From Halomonas sp. JB37 (GTDB lineage: Bacteria; Pseudomonadota; Gammaproteobacteria; Pseudomonadales; Halomonadaceae), in the NCBI RefSeq assembly GCF_002332255.1, contig NZ_NRGW01000001.1, positions 2,046,001-2,110,000 on the forward strand: a DNA stretch of 64,000 nt, read 5' to 3'. A model generated the notes under the pieces. The model saw only the letters and a list, made by a program, of their open reading frames with translations, did no database searches and was not told where the DNA came from. Made by a program: the position numbers and the translations under genes. Positions 36,425 through 44,701 of the stretch are shown here, piece by piece (positions within the stretch are counted from its first letter, which is position 1; each line of letters opens with the position of its first letter).

Positions 36425-36654
36425 CTATGAAAGCATGGTGGCCTTTACCTTCTGCTAGTTCCTGAATTGCAGCCGCAGTTGTTTCATTTGGTTGGCGCGT
36501 TTTAAGCTCAAAGGGTATACCGCCATGATTGATGACGGCACGTGCAAAAAGCTTGAGTGCCTAAGATGGGCTTAATCCGAGATCATCACAGATGCTGGTA
36601 AATGCGACTTTTGTGTCATGATCTATGCGTGCGCTTAAGTATTTCGCTTTTCAT
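36425..36654 (-). pseudogene. Broken DinJ/RelB-type antitoxin gene
   Basis: From ATG 36654 on the minus strand the reading MKSEIL is followed after a one-base frameshift by IDHDTKVAFTSICDDLGLSPS, a TAG in place of a sense codon (CAG Gln expected), then ALKLFARAVINHGGIPFEL and IQELAEGKGHHAF. This is the RelB/DinJ ribbon-helix-helix antitoxin pattern. The 3' end is cut by IS5 copy 2, and no toxin gene remains. It lies in reverse orientation before an attC-like site, so it was probably a cassette. Confidence 0.72.
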
Positions 36655-36712
36655 GATAACTACTTCAGAATGTGTTGCAATGTCATAAATTGTAGCACTT
36701 GGTTGGATTGCC

Positions 36713-36790
36713 ACATAACGGATCGTGTTATTCACGGATTTCGGCTGCTGCGACGCTCGCACGTTCGCGCTCATACGCTGGGCGTTATAT
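36713..36790 (+). other. attC-like site 5
   Basis: ACATAAC (36713-36719) and GTTATAT (36784-36790) are the outer cores, 78 bases in total, with GCTGGGCGTTAT as a typical right end. The inner arms pair less well than in sites 1-3, so this is less certain. It would close the array before the Rho-like gene. Confidence 0.45.
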
Positions 36791-36871
36791 ATCGGCAAGA
36801 GGCCAATGTCATTTTCAAAGTGCTGCAGTTATTCTATAAATTCAGATTATTTAAGGCAATCCATCGATATT

Positions 36872-37825
36872 ATGGCTAGAAAAACATTAGCTTTGAAGGC
36901 AAAAAAACAGATAGACGACAACCCCGCCGACGAAGTGGAAGATCAATTCCCTGATGATCCCGAACAACGTTTTTTAAATGGCGTCGCTATTCATCCTTCC
37001 CCACGCATTTATTTAGCGCCTGGCTCTCAAGAGCGCACTGTGCGGGCGATGGATTTAATTACGCCCATTGGGATGGGGCAACGAGGATTAATCGTGGCGC
37101 CGCCAGGCTCTGGCAAAACGACGATGTTAAAACATATCTGTCAGGCCGTTGCAGTGGCTCATCCTGACATAAAGCTGTATGCCTTGCTGATTGATGAGCG
37201 CCCTGAAGAAGTGACCGATTTTAAGCGCAGTGTGTCGGCAGAGGTTCATGCATCGTCTTCAGACGAAACCTATACACACCATGTGCGTATGGCAGATAAG
37301 CTCCTTGAGACGGCACGTAAGCAAGCGGGCGAGGGGCATGATGTGATGATTGTGATTGATTCTCTTACCAGACTCTCGCGCGTTCATAATGCCGAGCAGC
37401 GGGGCAATGGCCGTACGATGTCGGGTGGGCTGGATTCCCGCGCGATGGAAATACCCCGAAAGCTGTTTGGCGCCGCGCGAAAGATCGAAAACGGCGGGTC
37501 GCTCACGATTCTGGCCACCGTGCTGGTAGATACGGGAAGCCGTATGGATCAGGTGATTTTCGAGGAGTTCAAGGGCACGGGCAATATGGAACTCGTGTTA
37601 TCTCGCGACGTGGCCAATCAACGGATTTTCCCGGCGATAGATATCGCCAAAAGCAGTACCCGTCGTGAAGAGCTTTTGATTGATGAAAAAGATATTGAAA
37701 AAGTACGCACATTGCGTAGAGGTTTGACAGCACTTAAGCCAATAGAAGGCGCGCAGAAGTTGCTTGCGCTATTGGAGAAATATCCGACTAATGCGGAGCT
37801 ACTAGATGCGTTTACATCCGACTAA
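36872..37825 (+). CDS. Rho-like ATPase lacking the RNA-binding N-terminal domain
   Basis: 317 aa; Rho is about 420 aa. The sequence aligns by eye with the Rho ATPase core only: FLNGVAIHPSPRIYL, Walker A APPGSGKTTMLK (77-84), LIDERPEEVTDFKR, VIDSLTRLSRVHN, SGGLDSRAMEIPRKLFGAARKIENGGSLT in pieces, EEFKGTGNMEL and AIDIAKSSTRREELL. The first 35 residues are charged and unlike the Rho OB fold, so the primary RNA site is missing. The ATG at 36872 has only a distant AAGG; the frame is open to 36725 but that part overlaps the attC-like site. It may be a Rho paralogue with a special role or a transferred gene. Confidence 0.82.
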   Translation: MARKTLALKAKKQIDDNPADEVEDQFPDDPEQRFLNGVAIHPSPRIYLAPGSQERTVRAMDLITPIGMGQRGLIVAPPGSGKTTMLKHICQAVAVAHPDIKLYALLIDERPEEVTDFKRSVSAEVHASSSDETYTHHVRMADKLLETARKQAGEGHDVMIVIDSLTRLSRVHNAEQRGNGRTMSGGLDSRAMEIPRKLFGAARKIENGGSLTILATVLVDTGSRMDQVIFEEFKGTGNMELVLSRDVANQRIFPAIDIAKSSTRREELLIDEKDIEKVRTLRRGLTALKPIEGAQKLLALLEKYPTNAELLDAFTSD

Positions 37826-37826
37826 C

Positions 37827-37862
37827 GAAGCTCACCTGTTGATCGCTTGAGAGGTGAGCTTC
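37827..37862. terminator. Bidirectional-looking hairpin between rho-like gene and rhlE
   Basis: GAAGCTCACCT (37827-37837) pairs perfectly with AGGTGAGCTTC (37852-37862), an 11-bp stem with a 14-base loop, followed by TTGGTT. It lies between convergent genes and can end transcription from both sides. Confidence 0.7.
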
Positions 37863-37880
37863 TTGGTTACGTATTAGCGA

Positions 37881-39068
37881 TTACTTCTTTTTATAATTCA
37901 AGTTTGAAGCGGGCACGGCCTTTTTAACCGGGAAGCCTTCGACTTCCTTGCGCTCGATGATTGCGTTTAATCGCCTTTCAATGGCACACAAATTCTTGAA
38001 GTCACTGATATCGACCAACGATATAGCTTCACCCGAGGCGCCCGCACGACCGGTTCGGCCAATGCGGTGGATGTAATCTTCTGGCTGGAACGGTAAATCG
38101 TAATTCACCACACGGCTCAGTTCGTCAATATCCAGACCACGAGCGGCCACCCCGGTGGCAATCAAGTACTTGAGTTCGCCGGATTTGAACTGAGCCAAGA
38201 CCTGCTCGCGCATGGCCTGGCTTCTGCCGCCGTGAATGGAGTCCGCGGTGATGCCGCGTTTTTCCAGTTGCGCCACCAGCTTGGCGGCATTGTGTTTTTT
38301 CTCGACAAAGATGAGCGCCTGATCCCACTTGTTCTCGTTGATCAAGTGACTCAACAGTGCGGACTTGGTGTCCTTATCTACCGTGATGAGCCATTGCTTG
38401 ATGCTGGCGGCGGCGCGAACGTTGGGCGTAATGGAGATGTCCGCCGCCAGGTCGGTCATTTTGCTATCTGAAAAGCCGTAGGCCAGCGCCCGAACGTCGC
38501 CAGTCATGGTGGCTGAAAACAGCAGGTTCTGACGGTTTTCAGGCAGGCGGTCGATGATTTTTTTGATGTCATCGACAAAACCCATGTCGACCATTCTGTC
38601 CGCTTCGTCCAACACCAGGACTTTTAGCTCATCAAAGTGCAGCGCCCGCTGATGAGCCAAATCCAGCAATCGGCCCGGCGTGGCGACCAGAATATCCACC
38701 CCTGCGATTAGGCGCTCTTTTTGAGCTTCGGTGTCTACACCGCCATACATCGCCATGGACGTTAAGTGCGTGTGTTTAGCGTATTGAGCCACATTGGCTT
38801 CGACCTGAACTGCTAACTCACGCGTCGGTACTAGAATTAGCGCACGTATGCGTTTGCCGCGTAACGTTCCCGCGTTGCTGAATCGTTCTAGCAGCGGCAG
38901 AACAAAGGCCGCGGTTTTGCCTGTTCCCGTTTGTGCGGTGGCGATTAAGTCTTGACCCGAGAGAATGACAGGAATCGCTTGTTCCTGGATGGGCGTTGGC
39001 GTTGTGTAGCCTAGTTCGGTAATCGCTTGAACAAGCGGACTGGATAAGCCTAGTTTTGCAAATGACAT
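37881..39068 (-). CDS. rhlE: DEAD-box RNA helicase RhlE
   Basis: 395 aa. Q-motif region (FAKLGLSSPLVQAITELGY, then PTPIQEQAIP), motif I ATAQTGTGKT, Ia PTRELA, II DEAD, III SAT, IV-VI regions ending in YIHRIGRTGRAG. Short C-terminal tail (NLNYKKK) without the long basic extension of some RhlE proteins. RhlE-type helicases help ribosome assembly and RNA turnover. ATG 39068 is preceded on the minus strand by AGGAG-like sequence (TAAGGAG reads on the other strand, so the site is weak). Confidence 0.88.
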   Translation of the reverse strand: MSFAKLGLSSPLVQAITELGYTTPTPIQEQAIPVILSGQDLIATAQTGTGKTAAFVLPLLERFSNAGTLRGKRIRALILVPTRELAVQVEANVAQYAKHTHLTSMAMYGGVDTEAQKERLIAGVDILVATPGRLLDLAHQRALHFDELKVLVLDEADRMVDMGFVDDIKKIIDRLPENRQNLLFSATMTGDVRALAYGFSDSKMTDLAADISITPNVRAAASIKQWLITVDKDTKSALLSHLINENKWDQALIFVEKKHNAAKLVAQLEKRGITADSIHGGRSQAMREQVLAQFKSGELKYLIATGVAARGLDIDELSRVVNYDLPFQPEDYIHRIGRTGRAGASGEAISLVDISDFKNLCAIERRLNAIIERKEVEGFPVKKAVPASNLNYKKK

Positions 39069-39261
39069 AAGGAGCTCTGACAGATTGTCGTAAGGTGTGT
39101 CGAAAATAAAAGATGATGCAGTATAGCGTAAAAGGGTAATACGCCATTATTCATGAGCTATTCAGCATGCGCTTGATCTCTTTCAGGCTAACGCCGCTGT
39201 ATTCAGCTACCGCCATCGACAATCAAAGGGCGCTATACGCATGTGCCGGATAGCCTGAGAT

Positions 39262-40842
39262 CTACTCCCGCAGTGAGTTCTTATTCAATAAATCGGTTCC
39301 ATCAACATTCTCAGCAATTTCCTGATCTACCTTTTCCATAAGCTTCTCGTCAGGCCGTGCATCCAGCACTTCATCGGCATCCTGGCCGCGCAGTACCTCC
39401 TTGGCGCGTGCTTTGGCTTGTCGTTTCTCTCTTTCGTCAAGCGCATTGGGCCCCATGGCTATTTGGGAATCATGCGTGGGAGAGGTCAGCGTCATATCAG
39501 AGGTGAGCGAATCTGCGCTTTGGATCTGAAAGCGTTCCAATGCTTGCTCAAGCTTGGAATTAAAACGTAAGCGATAGATCGGTTCTGGTAGGCTGAACCC
39601 TTGATCTTCTAGGGCGTGTTTGGTTTCACGAATGGCAATACTGCGGGCTTTACCAAAGTCCGTTTTTGACTGATCTACCCACATTTGAAATTCCAATATG
39701 ATGTTGGAGTCGCCCACGTGAGTGATGATGGCAATGGCCTTGGGTTCGGCTAAAACAAAGTCTAATGTCTGAACGGCATCAAGGCCTACCTTGATGGCCG
39801 CTAGCGGGTCGTCATTGGCATCAACCCCTAGCTCAAACGTGAAGCGGCGCTCTGGATTCTGGGTGTAATTGAGAATAATGCCTTTGAATACATCCGCGTT
39901 AGGTATACGTAGCTGGTTACCATCCAGGGTCATGAGAATCGTGGCGCGGGAGGTCAGGCGCACCACAATGCCTTCTTTATCATTGATGACCACGTGGTCC
40001 CGCGCTTGAAAAGGTTGGCGAATGCTGAGCATCAAGGATGCAATGTAATTTTCAATGGTATCTTTCACGGCGAAACCAATGGCGATACCGATCACCCCCG
40101 CACCGCCCAGCAGCGTACCTATAATTGTCTCAGCCCCTATCAGGCTTAACGCCAGTATCAGCCCCAAGATAATAAAAATAACTTTGATAGTTTGTGCCAA
40201 CAACTCTGCCACGAATGGGTTAGGCGTTAATCGTTGCCAGAGTTTTTGGCGTCTAGACAGCCAGGCGCCAAACCACGCGACTAACCCAAACAGTAAGAAA
40301 GCGACCACTAATAAGGGCAGGGCCTTGAACAGATTTCGGCCTTTGGTCCTTAAACCTTGATAGGCGGTCGAGACATTATCCTGCACGTCCAAGGTACGGT
40401 TGATCTGATCATCTACCGTTACTACATCAGTCAGCCGATTGGCTAAATTGATGGCTTGCTGGGCTTTTCTTTCATTGGCCGTTTCACCTGCCAGGATGAC
40501 CACGCCTTGGGCGACGCTAACCTCAATCGCTCCCAGTCCCTCAATTTCAGAAAAAATTCCGCTTATGCGCTGGCGAATCTCATTGTCTTTGAGCGGTGAA
40601 GGTGTGGTTTCGATCTGCGCATTGTTAGTGCCCTCACTGCTGATAGTAGCAGGCGCTGGGAGGGCTGCGGGGGCAGCGGCACCAGTATCGCCTTGTTCTA
40701 CATTATTGGACGCCCGAGCCGTTGTTGCATCCCCGGCTGCCGCGTCAGCAGAGAATCCATAGGCAATGCTTAACAGAAGCAATAATAGACAACAGACGCG
40801 CAAAGACCGACGTGCACTTGAAGAGGTAAAAAAAGCGGCCAT
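39262..40842 (-). CDS. MscS-type mechanosensitive channel with periplasmic BON domain
   Basis: 526 aa from ATG 40842, chosen because AAGGA lies 5 bases upstream; ATG 40857 is also possible. A signal peptide (ending near ADA/A) leads to an Ala/Thr-rich stretch and a BON domain (about residues 90-155: IRQRISGIFSEIEGL, VVILAGETANERKAQQA). Then come transmembrane segments, the MscS pore region (GAGVIGIAIGFAVKDTIENYI) and the cytosolic beta domain (HVVINDKEGIVVRL, TLDGNQLRIPN). MscS channels open under hypo-osmotic stress, fitting a halophile. Confidence 0.88.
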   Translation of the reverse strand: MAAFFTSSSARRSLRVCCLLLLLLSIAYGFSADAAAGDATTARASNNVEQGDTGAAAPAALPAPATISSEGTNNAQIETTPSPLKDNEIRQRISGIFSEIEGLGAIEVSVAQGVVILAGETANERKAQQAINLANRLTDVVTVDDQINRTLDVQDNVSTAYQGLRTKGRNLFKALPLLVVAFLLFGLVAWFGAWLSRRQKLWQRLTPNPFVAELLAQTIKVIFIILGLILALSLIGAETIIGTLLGGAGVIGIAIGFAVKDTIENYIASLMLSIRQPFQARDHVVINDKEGIVVRLTSRATILMTLDGNQLRIPNADVFKGIILNYTQNPERRFTFELGVDANDDPLAAIKVGLDAVQTLDFVLAEPKAIAIITHVGDSNIILEFQMWVDQSKTDFGKARSIAIRETKHALEDQGFSLPEPIYRLRFNSKLEQALERFQIQSADSLTSDMTLTSPTHDSQIAMGPNALDEREKRQAKARAKEVLRGQDADEVLDARPDEKLMEKVDQEIAENVDGTDLLNKNSLRE

Positions 40843-40972
40843 AACCATCCTTGTCATTGTATGGTGAGAAAACTGAGCAACCACTCATTATCCAAGATTA
40901 GCACCATCTGCATTCGCACACTGATTGATCAACGTGGTTTTATCGAGGCGCACGTTAGCGGCAAGTGCTGGC

Positions 40973-41461
40973 CTATGAGCTGGCGTTGGTTTGTTGATGA
41001 GCGTTGCCTCCGGCCCGCTCTTCCGCCTGATCCAAAAGTACCGGCCCGCTACCCACTTTCGCCAATTGATCATCCGGGTTATACAGCGGGCAGTTGGTCA
41101 TGCTCAGGCAACCGCAGCCGATACAGCCGCTCAGGTTATTACGCAGTGTTTGTAGATACGCAATACGGCCATCCAGCATGCGCTGCCAGCGTTTTGAAAG
41201 CTGTTGCCAGTCTTCCATCGTGGGCGTGCGGTTATTCGGCAGCGATTCAAAGGCCTGTTTAATCTCTTCAAGGCTCACGCCGACTTTCTGCGCGGCTTTG
41301 ATCACAGAAATGCGTCTAAGCACCTCGGATTTATAGCGGCGCTGGTTTCCTGCATTGCGAGAACTGTGGATCAACCCTTGCTGCTCGTAAAAATGCAGGG
41401 CACTGACGTTGATTCCGCAGCGCTTGGCCACTTTGCCAACACTCCAATTTGCCTCCGCCAT
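40973..41461 (-). CDS. soxR: SoxR redox-sensing MerR-family activator
   Basis: 162 aa. The N-terminal MerR helix-turn-helix (SVGKVAKRCGINVSALHFYEQQGLI in pieces) and QRRYKSEVLRR precede a dimer helix. The [2Fe-2S] cluster Cys lie at residues 113, 116, 118 and 124 (C-x2-C-x-C-x5-C), exactly the SoxR spacing. Redox-cycling compounds oxidise the cluster and activate target promoters. A perfect SoxR box lies upstream, between this gene and the VOC gene it faces. Confidence 0.95.
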   Translation of the reverse strand: MAEANWSVGKVAKRCGINVSALHFYEQQGLIHSSRNAGNQRRYKSEVLRRISVIKAAQKVGVSLEEIKQAFESLPNNRTPTMEDWQQLSKRWQRMLDGRIAYLQTLRNNLSGCIGCGCLSMTNCPLYNPDDQLAKVGSGPVLLDQAEERAGGNAHQQTNASS

Positions 41462-41500
41462 GCTCGCTCCCGCTTTTGTTCATGTTCAAAAAAAGCTTTA

Positions 41501-41518
41501 CCTCAATATGGGTTGAGG
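41501..41518. promoter_or_regulatory. SoxR operator
   Basis: CCTCAATATGGGTTGAGG is an 18-base palindrome with the SoxR half-sites CCTCAA and TTGAGG. It lies in the 96-base gap between soxR and the divergent VOC gene, between a possible -35 (TTTACC) and -10 (TTTAAC) reading rightward, as in SoxR-controlled promoters. Confidence 0.85.
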
Positions 41519-41557
41519 TTTTAACCTCTTATTGTAAATCAAACAAGGAGAACGCTT

Positions 41558-41983
41558 ATGTACTTAGAGCACGTTAACCTGGTCGTTGCGAATATGGATG
41601 CCATGCTGGACTTTTACCGCGCCGCTTTCCCACACTGGCAGATACGCGATGAGGGCCAAGGCGAGTGGTACGGCAAGCCGCGTAAATGGGTGCACTTCGG
41701 TGACGATAGACATTACCTAGCATTAAGCGACCATGGCGAAGGAACGAATCGCGATTTGACGGGGCATAGCGTCGGCTTAGCGCATTTTGCCTACGTGACC
41801 GATAACCTGGATGCTGCGGTTGCCCGGTTAAATAACGCGGGTTTTGCCATTGCCAAACCCGGCGCGACAGAGCCGTTTCGCAAAAACGTTTATTTTGTCG
41901 ACCCGGCGGGTTTTGAAGTCGAGTTTGTGGAGTACCAGAGTGACATCCCGGCGGAGCGCAATTTAAATCGTGATGCGTTGTAG
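41558..41983 (+). CDS. VOC (glyoxalase/dioxygenase fold) protein, SoxR-linked
   Basis: 141 aa, one VOC domain in two beta-alpha-beta-beta-beta halves: LEHVNLVVANMDAMLDFYRAAFP with metal His, WVHFGDDRHYLALSD in the middle, SVGLAHFAYVTDN and FVDPAGFEVEFVEY with the final Glu. AAGGAG lies 8 bases before ATG 41558. The divergent soxR gene and the SoxR box suggest induction by redox-active drugs; substrate unknown. Confidence 0.82.
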   Translation: MYLEHVNLVVANMDAMLDFYRAAFPHWQIRDEGQGEWYGKPRKWVHFGDDRHYLALSDHGEGTNRDLTGHSVGLAHFAYVTDNLDAAVARLNNAGFAIAKPGATEPFRKNVYFVDPAGFEVEFVEYQSDIPAERNLNRDAL

Positions 41984-42099
41984 GCAATTGCGCGGAGTGA
42001 CGGTGACGCTTGAGTCCGTGACGAAACTTTTGGCTCGGCATTGTTAAAGCCTAGCGCCGTAATACTTATTGAATTATCTAGATCGCTTTGGAGTTTTCG

Positions 42100-42522
42100 A
42101 TGGCAAAAGATATTGGCTTTACCCACATTGCATTATCAGCGAGTAACTTGGATAGCAGCATTGCGTTTTATCAGCGCTACGCCAACATGTCAGTCATGCA
42201 CGAGCGAATCGATGAGGAAGCCGGCAAACGCGTTGTCTGGTTGTCAGATAAAACGCGTCCATTTGTCCTCGTTCTCGTCCAAAATAGCCAGCCGGTTCCT
42301 ATTTTAGGGCCTTTTGCTCATTTGGGTGTGGGGTGTGAAAGTCGACGCGCAGTGGATGACCTATGCGACCGTGCTAGGCATGAAGGTATTTTATCCAAAG
42401 AAGCGACTGATTCAGGCGATCCGGTTGGCTATTGGGCATTTATCAATGACCCTGATGGTCATATTCTAGAGATCTCCTATGGACAAGAAATTGGTTTAGC
42501 AGTGGAAGCCTCGGAAGCTTAA
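42100..42522 (+). CDS. VOC-family (glyoxalase-like) protein
   Basis: 140 aa. GFTHIALSASNLDSSIAFYQRY starts the first half and INDPDGHILEISYGQ ends the second, keeping the usual His and Glu positions. GGAG precedes ATG 42100 by 6 bases; an earlier TTG at 42088 overlaps that site. It is only distantly like the VOC gene upstream, so this is not a fresh duplicate. Substrate unknown. Confidence 0.8.
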   Translation: MAKDIGFTHIALSASNLDSSIAFYQRYANMSVMHERIDEEAGKRVVWLSDKTRPFVLVLVQNSQPVPILGPFAHLGVGCESRRAVDDLCDRARHEGILSKEATDSGDPVGYWAFINDPDGHILEISYGQEIGLAVEASEA

Positions 42523-42568
42523 CTTTTAGCCATGTGTTTACTAATAGCCGGCTGGACAGGAAGCGCCC

Positions 42569-43060
42569 ATGACCCAGTACCTCACAGAGAGTGGCATGGG
42601 TGAACGGTATGACCACTATCGCCCCAAAATCCATCAGGCTGTCGTTCAAAAAATGCACCAGCACGTGCAGGACAGGCACTTTGAGCGCGTGGTTGATGTG
42701 GCGTGTGGCACTGGTGATTCTACTATACTATTACTTGAACTTGGTCAGGACGTCATGGGAATTGATTCATCTGACGAGATGCTGGCCATAGCACGAAAGC
42801 GCGGGCTATGTGTAAGAAGGGCCGACTATACCGAGCTTTCGAAGCAGGGTCGTTTTGACCTTATCTCGACGTGTATGGCCTTTCACTGGCTTGATGGCGC
42901 TCAGGCGATTGCCGCTTATAGAGCCGCCTCTAATCGTGGGGCTATCTGGCTTATCTATAATTTTGCCTTCGCGGGCCATACTAGTTCTGATGAGTTTATT
43001 GACTGGCTTCATAACGAGTATTGGAAGCGCTACCTATCACCGCCGCGTAATCGGTTTTAA
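42569..43060 (+). CDS. Class I SAM methyltransferase, C-terminally truncated
   Basis: 163 aa; relatives are about 240-260 aa. VVDVACGTGDST is the SAM loop (residues 41-52), followed by MGIDSSDEML and LISTCMAFHWLD. The frame stops just after RYLSPPRNRF, where relatives, as I recall, continue for about 80 more residues. The 130 bases after the stop do not restore a convincing frame. The gene may be decaying. Confidence 0.65.
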   Translation: MTQYLTESGMGERYDHYRPKIHQAVVQKMHQHVQDRHFERVVDVACGTGDSTILLLELGQDVMGIDSSDEMLAIARKRGLCVRRADYTELSKQGRFDLISTCMAFHWLDGAQAIAAYRAASNRGAIWLIYNFAFAGHTSSDEFIDWLHNEYWKRYLSPPRNRF

Positions 43061-43195
43061 GACATTACCCTGAACCGATTATCGAGCAGGGCATACAGCA
43101 TCAGTATGCGTTGCGGCTGTACATCGCGTTTTAGCGGTAGCACCGCCTAAACGATCTCCCGTACACTCCAGGGCTTTTATCTACTGGCTTATACG

Positions 43196-43669
43196 ATGAA
43201 TAAACTAGCATGGCTGCTGCTGTTTCTAGTGACTCCGGTTCTGGCGGATGTCGATCTGGTAAAAGTAGATAAATCAGAAAACCGTATGTATCTCCTGGAT
43301 GGGGAGAACGTAGTTAGAGAGTTTCGCGTTGCGTTTGGCGGCAACCCGCAGGGCCATAAGGTGCAGGAGGGCGACCAGCGAACGCCTGAAGGTCACTACA
43401 CGCTGGACTACAAGAAAGAGGACTCCGCGGCTTATCGTTCCATGCATGTGAGTTACCCCAATGAAGCAGATATAGCGCATGCCGAAAGCCTCGGCGTATC
43501 GCCAGGTGGTTTTATCATGGTGCACGGCCAGTTTAACTGGTTGGGGTGGCTGGCGCCCATTGCTCAACGCTTCAACTGGACCAATGGCTGCATTGCCTTG
43601 AGCAACTCGGAAATGGATGAGTTCATGGAGCTGGTTAAGGTGGGTACGCCCATTCACATTGAATGGTAA
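43196..43669 (+). CDS. L,D-transpeptidase (YkuD/YafK-like)
   Basis: 157 aa. A signal peptide (residues 1-17, ending VLA/D) directs it to the periplasm. The YkuD domain shows GDQRTPEGHYTL, VHGQFNW with catalytic His, and NWTNGCIALSNSEMD with the nucleophile Cys132. Such enzymes make or cut peptidoglycan 3-3 links or anchor lipoproteins. The single-domain form fits the YafK-related group. Confidence 0.87.
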   Translation: MNKLAWLLLFLVTPVLADVDLVKVDKSENRMYLLDGENVVREFRVAFGGNPQGHKVQEGDQRTPEGHYTLDYKKEDSAAYRSMHVSYPNEADIAHAESLGVSPGGFIMVHGQFNWLGWLAPIAQRFNWTNGCIALSNSEMDEFMELVKVGTPIHIEW

Positions 43670-43692
43670 CGCTGTATAAAGGGAAGACCTCA

Positions 43693-43968
43693 GTGCCAAA
43701 AGTAACCTTGAAAGGTTTTATAGCCGTCCCTGACAGCGATCTGGAAGCCGTGAAAACCGGGCTTGTCGATCACCGCGCGCTCACCCTTGAAGAACCAGGC
43801 TGCATGACGTTCGAGGTTGCTCAGAATAGCGCCGACCCTTGCCGTTTTGATGTCTATGAAGAGTTTGTCGACCGTGCCGCCTTTGAGCGACATCAGCAGC
43901 GTGTAGCAAACTCCGATTGGGGACAGCTAACCCGAAACGTGACGCGTCATTACGAGGTGTTTGAATAG
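43693..43968 (+). CDS. Antibiotic-biosynthesis-monooxygenase (ABM/YgiN-like) domain protein
   Basis: 91 aa ferredoxin-like ABM domain: VTLKGFIAVPDSDLEAVKTGL, PGCMTFEVAQNSADP, YEEFVDRAAFERHQQ. Members act as small quinol monooxygenases or heme-cleaving enzymes. GTG 43693 is preferred because AAGGGAAG lies about 8 bases upstream, and homologues begin at this point; ATG 43663 would overlap the transpeptidase by 7 bases. Confidence 0.78.
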   Translation: MPKVTLKGFIAVPDSDLEAVKTGLVDHRALTLEEPGCMTFEVAQNSADPCRFDVYEEFVDRAAFERHQQRVANSDWGQLTRNVTRHYEVFE

Positions 43969-44185
43969 GCTTTATCGTAAGGTTTGTGCTTTTTAGGGAT
44001 TCGTTTAAAAAGTTGTCGTCGTCATCGGCAGAGCGTGGCATGGGCATCACTCTGGAAAAAGACTTCAATGCGTTGCTTCATGGGTATAATGCGAGCCATC
44101 GCCAATGGCCGTAGTGTTGGCGCGCAATGGATCGTATCGGCGAGTTAATCAGTCGATTCACATTTTACTGTTGAAGGTAGCTGAC

Positions 44186-44608
44186 GTGATTAATACTAAA
44201 ATTTACAAGTCTGTCTATGAGTTGGCTGAGAAGCTAATGAAGGCGGCTGACAAAGAAGATCGAGAGGCTTTTGAGTCACTCTATGCAGAGTTGAAGGCTA
44301 TTTGCACTGATAACGAAAATACCGATAAAGATCACCCTGAACAGTGGGAAACGCTGGCTGACTTTACCGAGGAGTTAGACGATGCGCTGTGTGTCTATGA
44401 CAAAGCGCTAGAGAAAGCGGTCGCTATTAATTCGAAAGACCACATGTCATCCATCGGTTTTTCAATGGCGACATTGCAAGTTGAGCTAGGTCAAAAAGAC
44501 GCGGCTATCAAGAATCTTCAAGCGGCAAAATTGAATGCGAATAAGATTGAAGATAATGATTTGAAAGAAGAAATAGATAAACTGCTGGCAACGCTAACGG
44601 CTGCATAA
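44186..44608 (+). CDS. Conserved TPR-like hypothetical protein
   Basis: 140 aa, entirely helical and acidic: KIYKSVYELAEKLMKAADKEDREAF, DHPEQWETLADFTEEL, ALEKAVAINSKDHMSSIGFSMATLQVELGQKDAAIKNL. The second half resembles a pair of tetratricopeptide helices. GTG 44186 follows GAAGG; the longer frame from 44105 lacks a ribosome site. A similar protein is common in marine gammaproteobacteria, function unknown. Confidence 0.7.
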   Translation: MINTKIYKSVYELAEKLMKAADKEDREAFESLYAELKAICTDNENTDKDHPEQWETLADFTEELDDALCVYDKALEKAVAINSKDHMSSIGFSMATLQVELGQKDAAIKNLQAAKLNANKIEDNDLKEEIDKLLATLTAA

Positions 44609-44701
44609 ACGTTACGTTGTCATCTGTAGGTTGCTGATGTTAAGCACAGCCTTATACGATAAAGGGCTGGGCTGATTTCCCTAAGACTAGGAGCTGTAAT
44701 T

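Larger units (their letters stand above)
27834..36790 (+). mobile_element. Integron cassette cluster without integrase (CALIN), interrupted by IS elements
   Basis: Five attC or attC-like sites (28964, 30476, 30924, 31320 and 36713) separate small, unrelated ORFs. For three cassettes the 5' core (R') and the 3' core (R'') are exact reverse complements, as expected if each came from one circular cassette: GTTAGAC/GTCTAAC, GTTAGCT/AGCTAAC and GTTAGAA/TTCTAAC. No integrase gene is in the window. An IS3-family element and two IS5-family fragments with a dehydrogenase operon between them have broken the array. Confidence 0.82.

Noticed and set aside
37820-37875. A sixth attC site after the Rho-like gene (GACTAAC ... 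GTTACGT)
   Set aside because: The arms form one uninterrupted perfect stem with no unpaired bases, and the core does not match the 5' core at 36784; it fits a terminator better.
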